DNA of 64,000 nucleotides, from assembly GCA_036365145.1 (NCBI GenBank), contig JAEOAD010001365.1:2997001-3061000 (forward strand). Direction: 5' to 3'. The DNA is from Orientallactaga sibirica (lineage: Eukaryota; Chordata; Mammalia; Rodentia; Dipodidae). Below, piece after piece: positions 11,328 to 24,394 of the stretch. Numbering within the stretch: the first letter of the stretch is position 1; every line of letters starts with the position of its first letter. The notes under the pieces are model-generated. The model ran no database searches and was not told the origin of the DNA. It was given only the letters and a program-made list of their open reading frames with translations. The position numbers were made by a program, and so were the translations under genes.

Positions 11328-12686
11328 TGGGGCTGGAGAGATGGCTTAGCGGTTAAACGCTTGCCTGTGAAGCCTAAGGACCCTGGTTCGAGGCTTGATT
11401 CTCCAAGACCCACGTAAGCCAGATGCACAAGGGGGCGCACGCATCTGGAGTTCGTTTGCAGTGGCTGGAGGCCCTGGCGTGCCCACTCTCTCTCTCTCTC
11501 TAACTGCCTATTTCTGTATCTATCTCTCTCTCAGATAAATAAATAAAAAATAAGATATTTTAAAAAAAGAATGTCAAGGGCAGTAAATTTGCTGCTTACA
11601 AAAAAAAAGATAATTCATTTTTAAAAATATTTTATTATTTATTTGAGAGAGATGGAGAAAGACAGAGAAAGAGAGAATGGGCACTCCAGGGCCTCTAACC
11701 ACTGCCAACGAACTCCAGACACATGCGCCACCATGTACACTTGACTGATGTGGGGTACTGGGTAATTGAACCCTGGGTCCTCTGGTTTTGCAGGCAAGCA
11801 TCTTAACCACTAAGCCATCTCCCCAACCAAGGTATTCATTTTTATTTTACTTTTAAATTTTATTTACTTATTTGAGTATGTGTGTGTGTGCGCACGCCAT
11901 GGTCTTCTTGCAAAGAAGTGTTGCTTTTTTTGTTGTTGTTTGGTTTTGGTTTTTTGAGGTAGTATTTTACTATAGTGCAGGCTGACCTGGAATTCACTCT
12001 GTGTTCTCAGGGTTGCCTTGAACTCACAGCATTCCTCCTACCTCTGCCTCCTGAGTGTTGGGATTAAAGTGTGCACCACGCCTGGCTGGGAGCACCGCTT
12101 TGTGCATCTGGCTCTATATGGATGCTGAGGAACTGAACCCGTGCTGGCAGGCTTTGCAAGCAAGTGCCTTTAACCACTGAGCAATCTCCCCAGCTCTGGA
12201 ATTCATTTTCAAAAAAAATACATTTGGGCTGGAGGGATTGCTCAGTGGTTAAAGGGACTTACTTGCTTACAAAGCCTGCCAGCCCAAGTTAAATTCTCCA
12301 GTACCCACATTAAGCAAGACGCACCAAGTGACACACTGTCTGGAATTGGTTTACGGCAGCAAGAGGGCCTGGTGCACGTGCTTTCTCCCTCTCACTCAAG
12401 TACAATGACAGATGCACACTCAGGAGGCAGAGGTAGGAGGATGGCCGTGAGTTTCAGGCCATCCTGAGACTAAATTCCAGGTCAGCATGAGCTAGAGAGA
12501 AACCCTACCTCAAAAGCCAAAATGATGATGATCATCATCATCCCTCTGGGCGTGGTGGCGCATGCCTTTACTCCCAGCACTCAGGAGGCAGAGGTAGGAG
12601 GATCGCCGTGAGTTCGAGGCCACCCTGAGACTACAGAGTGAATTCCAGGTCAGCCTGAGCTAGAGTGAAACCCTACCTCAGAAAAC

Positions 12687-12731
<45 letters not shown>

Positions 12732-12872
12732 AATATATTTTCTATGTTTGGTAGTGCACACCTGTAATTCCAGCACCTGGGAGGCAGATGCAGTGCATCA
12801 TGAGTTCAAGACCAGACTGGTATACAATACCAGGTTGGAAGCTAGTCTTGATACATGGTAAGCCTTGGTCTC

Positions 12873-12920
<48 letters not shown>

Positions 12921-13376
12921 TTAAAAAAAACCCTACTACCTTTATAATACTACATCAACATATAGTGTTAATATTTAGTGTTTTAAATATTATATATGAT
13001 GACCATTTTAAGATATGAAAATGGGGCTGCAGAGATGGCTTAGCAGTTAAGCAGTTGCCTATGAAGCCTAAGGAATCCAGTTCAAGGCTCAATTCCCCAG
13101 TACCCACGTAAGCCAGATGAACAAGGTAGTACATATGTATGAAGTTTGTTTACAGTGGCTGGAGGCCCTGCTGCGCCCGTACTCTCTCTCTGTCATACTC
13201 AAATAAAGATACAAAAATGGCTGGGCATGGTGGCACATGCCTTGAATCCCAGCACCTGGGAGGCAGAGGTAGGAGGATCGCCATAAGCTCAAGGCCACCC
13301 TGAGACTACACGGTGAATTCCAGGTCACCCTGGGCTAAAGTGAGACCCTACCTTGAAAAAACAACAACAAAAAAAT
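11328..13376. repeat. SINE cluster with poly-A and (CA)n tracts
   Basis: ID+ 11328-11550 (double-B-box type), ID- 11622-11825, ID- 11850-12195 split by B1- 11920-12087, ID+ 12226-12400, B1+ 12415-12517, B1+ 12545-12727 with a long A-tail, old B1 12740-12875, (CA)n 12876-12917, ID+ 13023-13210 (double-B-box type), B1+ 13216-13376. Confidence 0.85.
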
Positions 13377-13489
13377 ACGAAAATGCATTCATTCAGTAAC
13401 CTGAGACATCAGCAGTTTTGTTTCTTTCTCTCTCTTTTTTAGCAGTTCTCTTTCTTGCTTCCTATTTACTCAAGTACACTAGGCAAGTG

Positions 13490-13807
13490 CTCTATCACTG
13501 AGTTAACTTTTTTTTTTACTTTGATTCATGGTCTCACTAAATTATCCAGGTTAGCCTTGAACTTGCAATCCTCCCAACTCAGCCTCCTGAGAGGCTAGAA
13601 TTTATTTCTGTCATGTCTTCTTTTATTCTTGTTTTGTTTGGCTTTTCCCTTTAGCCCAGGCTGACCTGGAATTCACTATGTAGTCTCAGATCTTTCTACC
13701 TCTGCCTCCCAAGTGCTAGGATTAAAGGCGTGTGCCACCATGCCTGGCTCTCTGTTTTCTTTTGACTTAACCACAGCTATAATGTATTCTCTAGGATCTC
13801 CTGTCAT

Positions 13808-13850
<43 letters not shown>

Positions 13851-14040
13851 TACACAGAGAGACTGGGCACACCAAGACCTCCAGCCATTGCAAATGAACT
13901 CCGGATGCATGGGACACTTTGAGCATTTGGATTTATGTGGGTACTGAGGAACTGAACTCAGGTTCTTATGCTTTGTAGGCAAGTGCTTTAAGCATTGGGC
14001 CATCTCTCCAGGCCCATCCTTTTTAAAAAATTTTTTATTT

Positions 14041-14097
<57 letters not shown>

Positions 14098-14743
14098 AGA
14101 GGGAAGAGGGCATCAAGCTACTGTAAACAAACTCCAGGTACATGTGCCACCATATGCATCGGGCTTATGTGGGTACTGGGGAATCAAACCTAGGTCCTTG
14201 GGCTTCATAGTCAAGTGCTTTAACCGCTAAACCATCTCTCCAGCCCACCCCTTTAAAATAATTTTTTATTTACAAGAGAGACACAGAGGTAGAGAGAGAG
14301 AGGGAGGGAATGAATTGTGAGATGTGTGAGTATGGGCACACCAAGGCCTCCAGCTACTGCAAATGAACTCCTCTGTGTGTTTGTTGTTAGCATATAGGAA
14401 GGCCACTGATTTCTGTGTGTTTATGTTGTATTCTGCCACATGGCCATAGGCAGATAGAAAGAACGGCACGCCAGGACCTCCAGCCATTGCAAACGAACCT
14501 CAGTGGGTCCTGGGGGATTTGAGCCTGGGGGAATTGAGGCATGCACTTAACCATTAAGCCATCTCTCCAGGCCCGACTTTTTTTTTTTTTTTTTTTTTTT
14601 TTTGGTTTTTTGAGGTAGGGTCTCACTCTAGCTCAGGCTGACCTGGAATTCACTATGTAGTCTCAGGGTGGCCTCGAACTCACGATGATCCTCCTACCTC
14701 TGCCTCCAAGTGCTGAGATTAAAAGCGTGCACCACACCCGGCT
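13490..14743 (-). repeat. SINE and microsatellite cluster
   Basis: Old B1- 13490-13605, B1- 13630-13748, (TTTA)n 13808-13851 running into ID- 13852-14014, (TG)n(GA)n 14039-14090 at the start of ID- 14036-14247, ID- 14262-14375, ID- 14451-14575, poly-T plus B1- 14578-14743. Between the last two ID pieces, 14377-14450 resembles antisense L1 ORF2 (ttagcatataggaaggccac). Confidence 0.8.
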
Positions 14744-15652
14744 TACTGGCAAATTCTAAAATTCAACTAAGCAATATATAGACATTCAATCAAAACCAGC
14801 ACAAAGTATTTATACAAGCGGGGGGGGGGGTGAAAACTAAACAGATAACCTAGTAAAGCCAAAGTCCCTAAGGGTGTGTGCTACTCCACACCCTTAACGC
14901 TCTCAACTGGGAGGTTGCGATTTCTAGTCTAAAACTGGTTCCAAGTTAGCCTGGGGCCAGTCAATTCCTGCCAGTAGTAACTTAAGAAAAAGACACAGGT
15001 CCTGAAAATCAGGAAATGTCAAAGGCAACACCAAAATACAGCTTATTCGAGAAGGGCAAAGCCAACCAAGAATATATCACTCAAATGTAATACATAACCT
15101 TTCCTGACATGGAGACAGAGTTTAACACTTCCAGTGCAGGCCTATGTATCTGGCTTTGTATAAGTAGGCCCTGTTACCTTTTGGGATGGCTTCCAATCTC
15201 ACCAATGCTGAGTGCCCACCTCGATCCCTCTCGGTGCTGGGCGGCTGGGGATGAATGATTTCCCCAGACGTTCATGGCCCTGACAGTTGGGGGATGGGAG
15301 ACTTTGCATGGTGCCTGGAGTCCTGTTTGTATCTCATTTAGCAGCTGCTCAGCTGGTCTCTGATATCTTCCCTTTCAGGTTTCTTGCCTTTGTAAGGAGG
15401 CTGATGCAAGTGGAAAATTCCCTCACCTTGTTTCTGATCCTGCAGGTTTCAGCTGCTGGTGTCTCGGCGGGATTCTAGCCAGTTTCCTCCTTTCTGGAAG
15501 ATCTTGGTCTCTCCTGCTTCTCTGCTGTAGTTGATAATAACTTACACACCTTCACTTTTCAGTAGAAGAATATATTTTGCTGTTTCTGTTTATTTACTTC
15601 CCTAGGCTGCTTTGGTGTGGCTAGTATGCCGCCACCTTACCCAGAAGTCTGG
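14744..15652 (-). mobile_element. L1 5' region fragment, antisense
   Basis: About 900 bp homologous along most of its length to 51724-52593 in the same orientation. Shared segments include ttactggcaaattctaaaat, tgagtgcccacctcgatcc, gttgataataactta and cctaggctgctttgg. At 51.7 kb this block directly continues an antisense L1, so I call it L1 5'UTR. Its far end, read on minus, contains aaggtggcggcatac, resembling the YY1-site start of L1 elements. The body of the L1 is absent here. Confidence 0.6.
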
Positions 15653-16244
15653 TATTTGATATTTTTTTTATTATTTTAAAAAAATTTTTAATTTTTATTT
15701 ATTTATTTATTTATGGCTTGAGTTTCAATTCCCACTGGTAGAAGCAAACCTGAGAGGCCTGCTGGCTACCAGCCCTGTGGTGCAGAGAGGAGGTGAGGGT
15801 TTGGAGCCATCTACATTGTCTGAACCCAGGGCCTCATTGAGCTAAATCCTCACCTCCTGCACTGTCTTTTACAAGAACCAACATCCAACATGCCCACGCT
15901 CCAGCCTGTCTTGTCATTTGGAGAGCTGGAAAGAAGACTCAGCTGCTCACCTTTGGCCCTTACCACACACCCTTACCAGGTCAGCCCTCAGGTGACACCT
16001 ATTCCCTCTGAATGAGTCCCCACCCCCATGGACATGACCAGGGCCGTTTAAACCAAGGCGATTATTTCACTCCAAAGCTCCCGCCTCCCAGCTGAGCCTC
16101 CATTTCTCAGTGCTGCTCCCCATCAGGGCTCTGTGCTACAATAAGCAAAGGGGGACACACCCAGCTGGAGGCATGTGACATGAATAAACACCATCAACTT
16201 AGCTTTTATTTTTTTAAGGCTTTTTAAAAATTATTTTAAAAATT
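15653..16244. other. AT-rich spacer plus unassigned sequence
   Basis: An A/T run at 15660-15712, then about 490 bp I cannot assign. It ends catgaataaacaccatcaac, which could be a polyadenylation-like end of an old LTR, but no counterpart was seen in the window. Confidence 0.35.
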
Positions 16245-16505
16245 TAATTTATTTTTATTTATTTGAGAGAGGAGGGTAAAGAGAGAATGGTAATGCCAGG
16301 GTCTCTAGCCACTGCAAACAAACTCCAGACATGTGCCACCTTGTGTACCTGGCTTACATGGGTACTGGGGAAATCCACCCAGTGACTTAATAGCTAAGCC
16401 ATCTCTCCTGCCCTGCACCATCTATTTAATAGTGTACATAATACCAGCCAACTTTATTTATTTTTGTTTATTTTTTATTTATTTGAGAGCAATAGACAGA
16501 GAAAG

Positions 16506-16552
<47 letters not shown>

Positions 16553-17807
16553 GGCGTGCCAGGGCCTCCAGCCACTGCAAATGAACTCCAGATGCATGTG
16601 CCACCTTGTGCATCAGGCTTACATGGGTTCTGGGGAATAGAGCCTCAAAATGGGGTCCTTAGGCTTCACAGGCAAGTGCTTGACCACTAAGCCATCTCTC
16701 CAGCCCTACCAGCCAACTTTAATCAAGCACTCACCATGCGCCTGGTGTATGCTAAAAATTCCATGTGGGTTACTATTACTTAACCCAAGAACAACTCTAC
16801 AAAGTCACCCCCATTTTACAGCAGTAAAACCGAGACAGAAAAATTACGAAAGTGGGACTGGTTGAGAGATGGCTCAGCACTTAAGGTGCTTGCCTTCAGA
16901 GTCTAAGGACCGGAGTTCAATTTTCCAGCACCCATGTAAAGCTAGATGTACAAAGTGAAGCATGCATCTGGAGTTCGTTTGTAGTGACTATTGGCCCTGG
17001 AGCACCCACTTTCTCTGTCCCTCTTCTATCTCTTTCTGCTTGCAATTTAAAAAACTATTTAAAAAAAGAAAAAGAAAAACTGGGCTGGGGAAATGGCTTA
17101 GTGGTTAAGGCATTTGCCTGAGAAGCCTAAGGACCCTGGTTCAATTCCCCAGGACCCATGTAAGCCAGATGAACAAAGAGGGCAATGCGTCTGGAGTTTG
17201 TTTGTAGTGGCTAGAAGCCCTGGAGAGTCCATTCTCTTTCTCTCTGTCTCTTTCTCTCTGTCTCTTTCTCTCTCTCAAATAAATAAATAAAATACTTTAA
17301 AAAAAAAAAAAAAAAGGAAAGAGTTCCTGATAGACACCAGGCTAAGAGAGATACCAAAGAAAGAGTTTCTATCATTCTTTTCATTCTAATAAAAGCTTGG
17401 ATCTTGTATACCAAGTATTTAAAAAAAATTATGAAACTGGACACAAACTCAATGGTGCATAATAGATAACAGTCATGTGAGTCAACATCTATACTTTTTT
17501 TTTTTTTTTTTTTGTAAGGTAGGGTCTCACTCTGGTCCAGGCTGACCTGGAATTAACTATGTAGTCTCAGGGTGGCCTCGAACTCTCGGCAATCCTCCTA
17601 CCTCTGCCTCCCGAGTGCTGGGATTAAAGGCATGTGCCACCACGCCCGGCTAACATCTATACTTTTTTTCGAGGTAGAATCTCACTCTGGCCCAGGCTGA
17701 CCTGGAATTAACTATGTAGTCTCAGGGTGGCCTCGAACTCATGGCGATCCTCCTACCTCTGCCTCCCGAGTGCTGGGATTAAAGACGTGTGCCACCACAC
17801 CAGGCTT
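16245..17807. repeat. SINE cluster with MIR fragment
   Basis: ID- 16245-16415, ID- 16460-16706 with a (GA)n tract at 16508-16546, MIR+ 16710-16858 (cccccattttacagcagtaaa is the diagnostic core), ID+ 16860-17045, ID+ 17083-17320, B1- 17495-17651, B1- 17663-17807. The stretches 17321-17490 and 17808-17932 are unassigned. Confidence 0.8.
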
Positions 17808-18119
17808 TTAGCATGTATGCTTTTGGCTAGTGTGACCCACTGCCTTCAACAGACTCTGAATGCCACATAGCCGAGGACTGGCAGCTCTGAGAACAGGCAC
17901 AGGACACAAACCCCACCTGGACTGCATAGGTTTCTGCATAGAGCAGAAGTGGGGGGACAGAGCTGCCATTTTAGTGATAGTCTCTTTCCTTCTTCTCCTC
18001 TCCCCTCCCTCCCCCTCCTTGAGCATCTGGCAGGCTGTGGGAAGAGGAGGAGGAAGGGAAAAGGAAGATGTCATGTACCATTCGCTCTGGGGTCACATTC
18101 TCACAGTTTCTGACCAATA

Positions 18120-18410
18120 GAAATGACTTCTTTATTCCTGCAACAAATGTGTTTAAAGTGAGTGCCTAATATGCCCAGAGCACAGGATCCAAGGATCCTT
18201 CAGGAAGGAGAATGAGCAAGTCCCCGTGCTCATCAGGGTGACATACTAACTGGGGCTGGGAAACAACAAATCCATAAGTAGACATACAAGGTCAGGTGCC
18301 TCTGGAAAATGAACCCTCCAGACAGGTGGTGAGGAAAAGGCACTGAGGAAAAGATCAAGGAAGAGAACTACGCTCCACCCCAAGGAAAATTCGGAGAAAG
18401 GTCTCTGAGG
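18120..18410 (-). repeat. L2-like ancient repeat (unit 1)
   Basis: Resembles antisense L2 3' sequence: 'tttattcctgcaacaaatg', 'agtgcctaatatgcccagag', 'tccccgtgctcatcagggtg'. It is heavily decayed. The duplicate lies at about 22548-22838. Confidence 0.4.
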
Positions 18411-19921
18411 CCCAGCATAGGATCAAGAAAAGGATACTTACTGAATCACAAAAGAATAAGGCTCAGTAGGTCCTCTTGTTACAGTGATGGAATGGTGGGA
18501 GGAGAGAATCTGCTATAATTCAAATGAGGAGAGACATGGAGGAGAGAACACTGCCATAGGAAGAAGGGAGAAGAGACGTGGAAGAGAGAACACTGCCGTA
18601 GGCACAAGGGAGGAATTGAACTTGGGTCCTTAGGCTTCGCAGGCATGCGCCTTAACCATTGAGCCATCTCTCTAGCCCATGAAGTGACAACTTGTAACAA
18701 AAAATACACTCAGGGGCTAGAGAGATGGCTCAGTGGCTAAGGCGCTTGCCTGCGAAGCCTAAGGACCCAGGTTCGATTTTCCAGGTCCCATGTCAGCCAG
18801 ATGCACATGGTGGCACATGCATCTGGAGCTCATATGCAATGGCTAGAGACGCTGGCGTGCCCATTCTCTCTCTCTCTTTCTCTGTGCCTCAAATATATAA
18901 ATAAATAAAATCTTAAAAATACATATTTTAAAAAAAGTTGTTCACTGCAAGCCAGGCATGTTGGCACATGCCTTTATTTTTTATTTTTTAGGTTTTTATT
19001 TTTATTTTTTTAATGAGGCAGGGTCTCACTCTAGCCCATGCTAACCTGGAATTCACTATGTACTTTCAGGGTGGCCTTGAACTCACAGCAATCCTCCTAC
19101 CTCTGCCTCCCAAGTGCTGAGATTAAAGGTGAAAAACAAAAAGTTGCCACACCATCAAGAATGCTTCAAAGATGGGAGCAGCACCCACCTATAGGCTTAG
19201 CTATTCATTCAGGAAGTGAAATCCAGGAGTCTGAGGATAGCCATAAATATCAAACCCTATCTTTTTGTTTTCTTTTTCTTTTCTTTTTTTTTTTTGTTGT
19301 TGTTTTGTTTTTTTCAAGGTAGGGTCTTGCTCTGGCTCAGGCTGACCTGGAATTCACTATGTAGTCTCAGGGTAGCCTTGAACTCACGACAATCCTCCTA
19401 TCTCTGCCTCCTGAGTGCTGGGATTAAAGGGGTGCACCACCACACCCAGGTTATTTTGAGAGTTTTTAAGAATATGTTACATGGGCTGGAGAGATGGCTT
19501 AGTGGTTAAGGCACATGCCTGCAAAGCCTATGGACCCTGGTTCGATTCTCCAGGTCCCATGTAAGCCAGATGCACAAGGGGATGAATGCATCTGAAGTTC
19601 ATTTGCAATGGCTAGAAGCCTGCCGTGCCCATTCTCCCTCTCTCTCTCTTTCCCTCTCTCTGTCTCTAATAAATAAATAAATAAAAATAAAATATTTTTT
19701 AAAAAATTAAAAGAATATGTTACATATAACATATTACATGTTATATAATAGGATATTATTTAGCCTTAAAAAAGGGACTGGAGAGATAGTTTAGCAGTTA
19801 AGACACTTGCCTGCAGAGACTAAGGACTCAGGTTTGATTCCCCAGAACCCACATAAGCCAGATGCACAAAGTGGCACATGTGTTTGAAGTTCATTTGCAG
19901 TGGCTAAAAGCCCTGGAGTGC

Positions 19922-19970
<49 letters not shown>

Positions 19971-21187
19971 TAAAATTTGAAAAAGTTTTAAAAGGAGCAA
20001 ATTCAGGGCTGGAAAGATGGCTTAGTGGTTAAGGCGCATGCCTGCAAAGCCTAAGGACCCCGGTTCAATTCTCCAGGTCCCACGTAAGCCAGATACACAT
20101 GGTGGCACATGTGTCTGGAGTTCGTCTGCAGTGGCTAGAGGCCACGGAGCACCCATTTTCATACTCTCCCTCTCTCTGTCTCTAATAAATAAATAAATGA
20201 AAATAAAATCTTTAAAAGTAGCAAATTCAGCCAGGCATGGTGGCGTATGTACAAGACCCTGAGTTCAATTCCTAGTACTGAAAAAAGGAGAGAGAGAGAG
20301 AGGGAGGGAGGGAGGGAAGGAGGGAGGGAGGGAGGAAGGGAAGAAGGAAGGAAGGAAACCATTATAGCTGGGCATGATGACTCATGCCTATAATTCTAGC
20401 ATTTGGCATTATAGAGACAGAAGGATCAGAAATGTAGGTGATGTGAGTATTCTGGGTGTCTTTGAGAGCAATGGAGCCTTTCTCAGCTCTTGGGTGGTCT
20501 GTAACTCAGGAGCTGGAGTGCTAGACATCCATGGTCACACAAAACTTCCTCTGAATTAGTGGCCTCCAGGTTCATGTCTTAAAAACTAGAAGAATAACAT
20601 TCACATAGGCTGGGCGTGGTGGCGCACGCCTTTAATCCCAGCACTCGGGAGGCAGAGGTAGGAGGATCGCTGTGAGTTCAAGGCCACCCAGAGAGTACAT
20701 AGTGAGTTCCAGGTCAGCCTGGGCCAGAGTGAGACCCTACCTTGAACCCTCTCCCCCCCAAAAAAGTCTCAAAATAATAACAACTTCATCTCAGTAAAAA
20801 AAAAATTAAAAATACAATCAACGGGCTAGAGAAATGGTTTAGCAGTTAATGTACTGCAAAGCCAAAGTACTCAGGTTCAATTCCCCAGTACTCCCACATA
20901 AATCTAGATGTACAGTGGAGCATGCATCTGGAGTTCATTTGCAGGGGCTAGAGACCCTGGCATGTCTATTCTTTCTCTCTCTAAAAAAAAAAAAAAATTA
21001 AGCTTTACGTGGGTACTGTGGAATCGAACCTGGGTACTTTGGCTTTGCCAACAAGCACCTTAACTGCTAAGCCATCTCTGCAGCCCAAATAAAATATTAT
21101 TAAAAACGAGGTTGGAGAGATGGCTTGGTGGTTAAGGCATTTGCCTGCAAAACCAAAGGATCCTGGTTCGATTCTCTAGGACCCAAT

Positions 21188-22360
21188 TGTGGTAGTTTGA
21201 ATAGATGCCCCCAATATATTCAGTGTTTTATTAGTTTGTAGTTTGCATCTGCAGCACCTGGATGTAGGCAGTGTCACTGGGCGGATCTTAAGGTGTGGTG
21301 GTGGGTTTGAGATTTAAATCTAAAGATATGAAAAGTGTGCCTAGCTGGAGTCTCTGAAGTGTGCTGTATGGTTTTTTGGCTTGTGGCTTTTCTCTCTGTT
21401 TGATCCTGTGAAAGCAAGCCAGCTTCTTCTGCCGTTATGGAACTTCCTCTGGATCTGTAAGCGTCAATAAATCCCTTCCTCTATAACTGTGCCTGGTCTG
21501 GAAGTTCATCTCAGCGAACCTGAAGTCAGCTATAGAAGTTGGTACCAGGAGTGGGGTGTGATAAACCTGACCATGTGGGTTTTGGTCTTTTAGAACCTTT
21601 GTTTTGGAGGAACTGACATGGACTTGGTGCTTGCAACTGAAGATGCCTTCTGGAGTGGTAAGCCAAGTTTTATGGATTATTCTGATGAGAATTTGAAAAT
21701 GCTAAGTGTAGAAGTATTGAACTATGAGGCTTGGCTTTTATGAAAGACTGCAGAGGACTTTGTTGGAACTGGGAAAGGGACTGGCTCAGGCTGACCTGGG
21801 ATGTAGTCTCAGGGTGGCCTGAACTGGAACCGAGGCTGGGATTACTGGCTATAAGGGATGGATGTGTTCTCCTGCCCAGGCCCAGAGAGTTTGATCATGG
21901 TTAAATTTGTAATGGCATGATGTGCTTGGCTAAAAGTATTGGACTGAGAGATTTAAGATTTTAAGTTGGAGCCGGGCATGGTGACGCATGCCTTTAATCC
22001 CAGCACTTGGGAGGCAGAGGTAGGAGGATTGCCATGAGTTCAAGGCCACCCTGACACTACATAGTGAATTCCAGGTCAGCCTGAGCTAGAGTGAGACCCT
22101 ACCTCAAAAACCAAAAAAAAAAAAAAAAAAAAAAAAAAATTTAAGTTGGGAAACCTCAAGCAAGTTAAAATTATAGACACTGAGACTGCTTTTAGGTTGC
22201 TGAAGCTGCTATCGTGAAACACATTATCAATCTTAAGGAAGATGGCCCAACTACTTTACATTAAAACAATGTAAAAGATGCCTGAGGAAAGACTGTTAGA
22301 AATGCAAACTCTTTTGGAAAGAGTTGACTGGAGAAGGAACCTGCTTTTCAAGGTTATGAT
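21188..22360 (+). mobile_element. ERVL-MaLR-like LTR and partial internal region (unit 1)
   Basis: LTR at 21188-21534 (347 bp, starts tgtggtagtttgaat, ends gcta plus ta). It is followed by ttggtaccaggagtggggtg, the typical start of MaLR internal sequence. The internal part stops at the duplication junction, 22360. It contains a decayed B1 (21770-21850) and a B1+ (21970-22139). The element is non-autonomous and I see no retroviral gene. Confidence 0.75.
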
Positions 22361-24349
22361 TCTGCATAGAGCAGAAGTGGGGGGACAGAGCTGCCATTTT
22401 AGTGATAGTCTCTTTCCTTCTTCTCCTCTCCCCTCCCTCCCCCTCCTTGAGCATCTGGCAGGCTGTGGGAAGAGGAGGAGGAAGGGAAAAGGAAGATGTC
22501 ATGTACCATTCGCTCTGGGGTCACATTCTCACAGTTTCTGACCAATAGAAATGACTTCTTTATTCCTGCAACAAATGTGTTTAAAGTGAGTGCCTAATAT
22601 GCCCAGAGCACAGGATCCAAGGATCCTTCAGGAAGGAGAATGAGCAAGTCCCCGTGCTCATCAGGGTGACATACTAACTGGGGCTGGGAAACAACAAATC
22701 CATAAGTAGACATACAAGGTCAGGTGCCTCTGGAAAATGAACCCTCCAGACAGGTGGTGAGGAAAAGGCACTGAGGAAAAGATCAAGGAAGAGAACTACG
22801 CTCCACCCCAAGGAAAATTCGGAGAAAGGTCTCTGAGGCCCAGCATAGGATCAAGAAAAGTATACTTACTGAATCACAAAAGAATAAGGCTCAGTAGGTC
22901 CTCTTGTTACAGTGATGGAATGGTGGGAGGAGAGAATCTGCTATAATTCAAATGAGGAGAGACATGGAGGAGAGAACACTGCCATAGGAAGAAGGGAGAA
23001 GAGACGTGGAAGAGAGAACACTGCCGCAGGCACAGGGGAGGAATTGAACTTGGGTCCTTAGGCTTTGAGGCATGCATGCGCTTTAACCATTGAGCCATCT
23101 CTCTAGCCCATGAAGTGACAACTTGTAACAAAAAATACACTCAGGGGCTAGAGAGATGGCTCAGTGGCTAAGGCGCTTGCCTGCGAAGCCTAAGGACCCA
23201 GGTTCGATTTTCCAGGTCCCATGTCAGCCAGATGCACATGGTGGCACATGCATCTGGAGCTCATATGCAATGGCTAGAGACGCTGGCGTGCCCATTCTCT
23301 CTCTCTCTTTCTCTGTGCCTCAAATATATAAATAAATAAAATCTTAAAAATACATATTTTAAAAAAAGTTGTTCACTGCAAGCCAGGCATGTTGGCACAT
23401 GCCTTTATTTTTTATTTTTTAGGTTTTTATTTTTATTTTTTTAATGAGGCAGGGTCTCACTCTAGCCCATGCTAACCTGGAATTCACTATGTACTTTCAG
23501 GGTGGCCTTGAACTCACAGCAATCCTCCTACCTCTGCCTCCCAAGTGCTGAGATTAAAGGTGAAAAACAAAAAGTTGCCACACCATCAAGAATGCTTCAA
23601 AGATGGGAGCAGCACCCACCTATAGGCTTAGCTATTCATTCAGGAAGTGAAATCCAGGAGTCTGAGGATAGCCATAAATATCAAACCCTATCTTTTTGTT
23701 TTCTTTTTCTTTTCTTTTTATTTTTTTGTTGTTGTTTTGTTTTTTCAAGGTAGGGTCTTGCTCTGGCTCAGGCTGACCTGGAATTCACTATGTAGTCTCA
23801 GGGTAGCCTTGAACTCACGACAATCCTCCTATCTCTGCCTCCTGAGTGCTGGGATTAAAGGGGTGCACCACCACACCCAGGTTATTTTGAGAGTTTTTAA
23901 GAATATGTTACATGGGCTGGAGAGATGGCTTAGTGGTTAAGGCACATGCCTGCAAAGCCTATGGACCCTGGTTCGATTCTCCAGGTCCCATGTAAGCCAG
24001 ATGCACAAGGGGATGAATGCATCTGAAGTTCATTTGCAATGGCTAGAAGCCTGCCGTGCCCATTCTCCCTCTCTCTCTCTTTCCCTCTCTCTGTCTCTAA
24101 TAAATAAATAAATAAAAATAAAATATTTTTTAAAAAATTAAAAGAATATGTTACATATAACATATTACATGTTATATAATAGGATATTATTTAGCCTTAA
24201 AAAGGGACTGGAGAGATAGTTTAGCAGTTAAGACACTTGCCTGCAGAGACTAAGGACTCAGGTTTGATTCCCCAGAACCCACATAAGCCAGATGCACACA
24301 GTGTCACATGTGTTTGAAGTTCATTTGCAGTGGCTAAAAGCCCTGGAGT

Positions 24350-24394
<45 letters not shown>

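Larger units (their letters stand above)
17933..22360. repeat. Tandem duplication, unit 1 (4428 bp)
   Basis: This entire segment recurs immediately after itself in the same orientation at 22361-26869, with only scattered substitutions and small indels. Unit 1 begins tctgcatagagcagaagtgg and ends aaggttatgat. Contents: L2-like 18120-18410, ID 3' half 18600-18680 (minus), ID+ 18714-18930, B1 fragments 18950-19130, B1- 19300-19450, ID+ 19484-19700, ID+ 19776-19990, ID+ 20008-20215, a B1/ID fusion 20222-20285, (GGGA)n 20288-20357, old B1 20360-20560, B1+ 20610-20770, ID+ 20822-20990, ID- 21000-21088, ID+ 5' half 21108-21186, LTR element 21188-22360 (with B1+ 21970-22139). No gene is contained. 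Confidence 0.95.
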
